Origin: Membranipora membranacea
Taxonomy: Eukaryota > Bryozoa > Gymnolaemata > Cheilostomatida > Membraniporidae
DNA: 64,000 bases
Reading direction: 5' to 3'
Assembly (NCBI GenBank): GCA_914767715.1
Contig: OU612073.1
Coordinates: forward strand, 2,294,001 to 2,358,000
Shown: positions 62,735 through 64,000 of the stretch, piece after piece
Numbering within the stretch: the first letter of the stretch is position 1
Layout: each line of letters opens with the position of its first letter
Translations under genes and position numbers: made by a program
The notes under the pieces: generated by a model
What the model was told of the DNA's origin: nothing
Databases searched by the model: none
Seen by the model: only the letters and a program-made list of their open reading frames with translations

Positions 62735-63084
62735 ACCCTATAGGAGTTAAGTTTTCGCGGCATTTAGGATTCGCTTTTCGCGTTTTTGCCTAAGTAGCGA
62801 AATTTTATGATAGCGGAAGTTACTTCCTAGCAATAAACACCACTCAGTTTCATAAACAATGTACAATTATACAGGAATACACCTTACCCACACATGCAAA
62901 GCAGTGTGGTGTAGTGGTCTAAACGTCTGCCTTGCAATCAGATGGAGGGCTATGCCCTGGGTTCGAATCCCAGCTTGGACATTTCGCTAGTAAGCCTACT
63001 AGCGAAAATGAGTGTATCTTGAATTAAACTCACTCACCATAATAGCGAAATTAATCTCTAGCTAAATTAAACTCCTATAGGGTA
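62735..63084 (+). mobile_element. TIR element carrying a tRNA-like sequence
   Basis: Both ends carry the inverted repeat CCCTATAGGAGTT(T)AA, flanked by TA at each side. It is about 350 bp long. Inside are GTTTTCGCGGCATT, TGTACAATTATACAGG, the tRNA-like sequence at 62902-62982, and a short palindrome TTTCGCTAG...CTAGCGAAA. It is absent from the matching site in the copy 1 block (after about 16122), so it is inserted sequence. Confidence 0.82.
62902..62982 (+). tRNA. tRNA-like sequence in the TIR element
   Basis: Intact box A (TGGTGTAGTGG) and box B (GGGTTCGAATCCC), a T-arm stem that pairs, and a variable arm AGGGC-TAT-GCCCT. The anticodon arm has a mismatch, and the acceptor ends pair poorly. 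Likely a captured tRNA promoter and not a working tRNA. Confidence 0.55.
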
Positions 63085-64000
63085 GACACTTTAATAAAAA
63101 TCGAAGCTTATCATTAGAGAAATACAGTTAGTTAGTTGTATTTTGTGCCGGCTTCCATCCGATTTAGGACTCAGACTGCAACATTATCAAGCATTCAATT
63201 TGTTCCTTCCTGATTGATAGTGTAATGCCACAAATTTTCTAACTATTTGTCACTCACTTTGAATATTGTGTGAGAGCAGAGTCTGCTCGATGGATTCGAT
63301 TTGATCACCTCATTGATATTGCTGGATAAGAGGACTGCTATAATATTGAGTACATTAGGAGCACATCGTAGAGGTTATACAGTACAGCTCCTGTAATATA
63401 AAACACATCTAGGCATACACAAATAGCTGAGTGCTCCTTTATTAGAATATCATGACAAAGTTTGTTGGTTAAACAAGATGGGTTATGGTGACACTTTCAT
63501 TTGAAAACTCAATTCCCTCGGAGCAGCCCTTGAGAAATACAACAGATTGATTATATAGATAATGAGCTATCACATATTCAACTTTTGATCGTAACATATA
63601 TCTGAAGTGTTACGGGCAGCGCACAAGAAACTGTTGCGGCAATTTTAGGTCTGCATCATTTAAGGCAGGATAGCAAGAATTTCTTGGAACTCCAATGGAT
63701 TGCACTGCCTTTTGTCAATTTCTAGCCAGCAGATGTTTTATAGACATGCCACCAAAATAGAAAGAGCACAGTTTCATCCCATATTGTCGCAGGGGGAGCG
63801 TTAACTCAGAGGTCTGGTAAAGTAAAATTTGGAGTAATCAACTCTCTGATCAGAGAGGTGATAACTCCTAAGTATAGTTGGTACTGAGACATTTAAATCT
63901 CATCTCTGCAGTAGTATATTATAATATAGTCATGGTCAATCAAAGATACACAGACACAAGTCAGTACTGCCTGAGTTATGTAATCCAGTAAGGCTTGTGC

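Larger units (their letters stand above)
60841..64000. repeat. Duplicated upstream block (matches 14175-16985)
   Basis: Collinear with the copy 1 upstream block. It contains one full repeat unit (about 61590-63933) and the first 67 bases of another, and so runs past the window edge. A short scrambled piece at about 61826-61870 and the TIR element at 62735-63084 interrupt it. No coding exon is seen. Confidence 0.9.

Noticed and set aside
1-64000. CRISPR arrays, operons, rRNA genes
   Set aside because: No spaced direct-repeat arrays, no ribosomal RNA sequence, and gene structure is clearly intron-containing.

Overview
The window is animal (metazoan) nuclear DNA, AT-rich. Its genes are split by many GT-AG introns, it is full of inverted-repeat elements, tRNA-derived repeats and microsatellites, and it has no bacterial-style operons. 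The protein families (a caspase fold with caspase-type S1 arginines, LRR-Roc-COR GTPases, MINDY-type deubiquitinase) point to an invertebrate, possibly early-branching. The species cannot be fixed from the sequence.

The main content is a cluster of three related minus-strand genes whose predicted product joins leucine-rich repeats, a Roc GTPase, a COR domain and a C-terminal caspase (p20 and p10) in one polypeptide. Copy 1 (4416-13571) and copy 2 (26335-36200) lie in a large tandem segmental duplication (1-14163 and 21294-38515). Each can be assembled from 12-13 exons with consistent splice phases: about 1263 aa for copy 1 and 1336 aa for copy 2. Copy 3 (56032-60331) is an older, decayed paralogue. 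It has no LRR or Roc-COR exons, a frameshift in the N-terminal exon, and the catalytic-cysteine end of p20 is destroyed.

Between copies 2 and 3, on the plus strand, lies a 16-exon gene (44548-55510) for a MINDY-4 (FAM188B) family deubiquitinase. It keeps the catalytic Cys and the oxyanion Gln, but an Arg stands where the family has its catalytic His. It is tail-to-tail with copy 3.

The upstream flanks of copies 1 and 3 share a complex repeat block (14175-19340 and 60841-64000). It holds a 1.8-2.4 kb repeated unit and a tRNA-headed SINE-like insert, and the window ends at the start of another unit. Other mobile DNA includes a 511-bp inverted-repeat element present only in copy 2, a TIR element with a tRNA-like sequence inside it, and three further foldback elements.

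The likely biology is as follows. The LRR part senses, Roc-COR is a GTP-dependent dimerisation switch, and the tethered caspase is the effector, giving a one-chain analogue of an inflammasome or apoptosome. The two young copies differ most in the LRR-coding part and least in the COR and caspase parts, which fits a recognition receptor family. Function is inferred from domains only.
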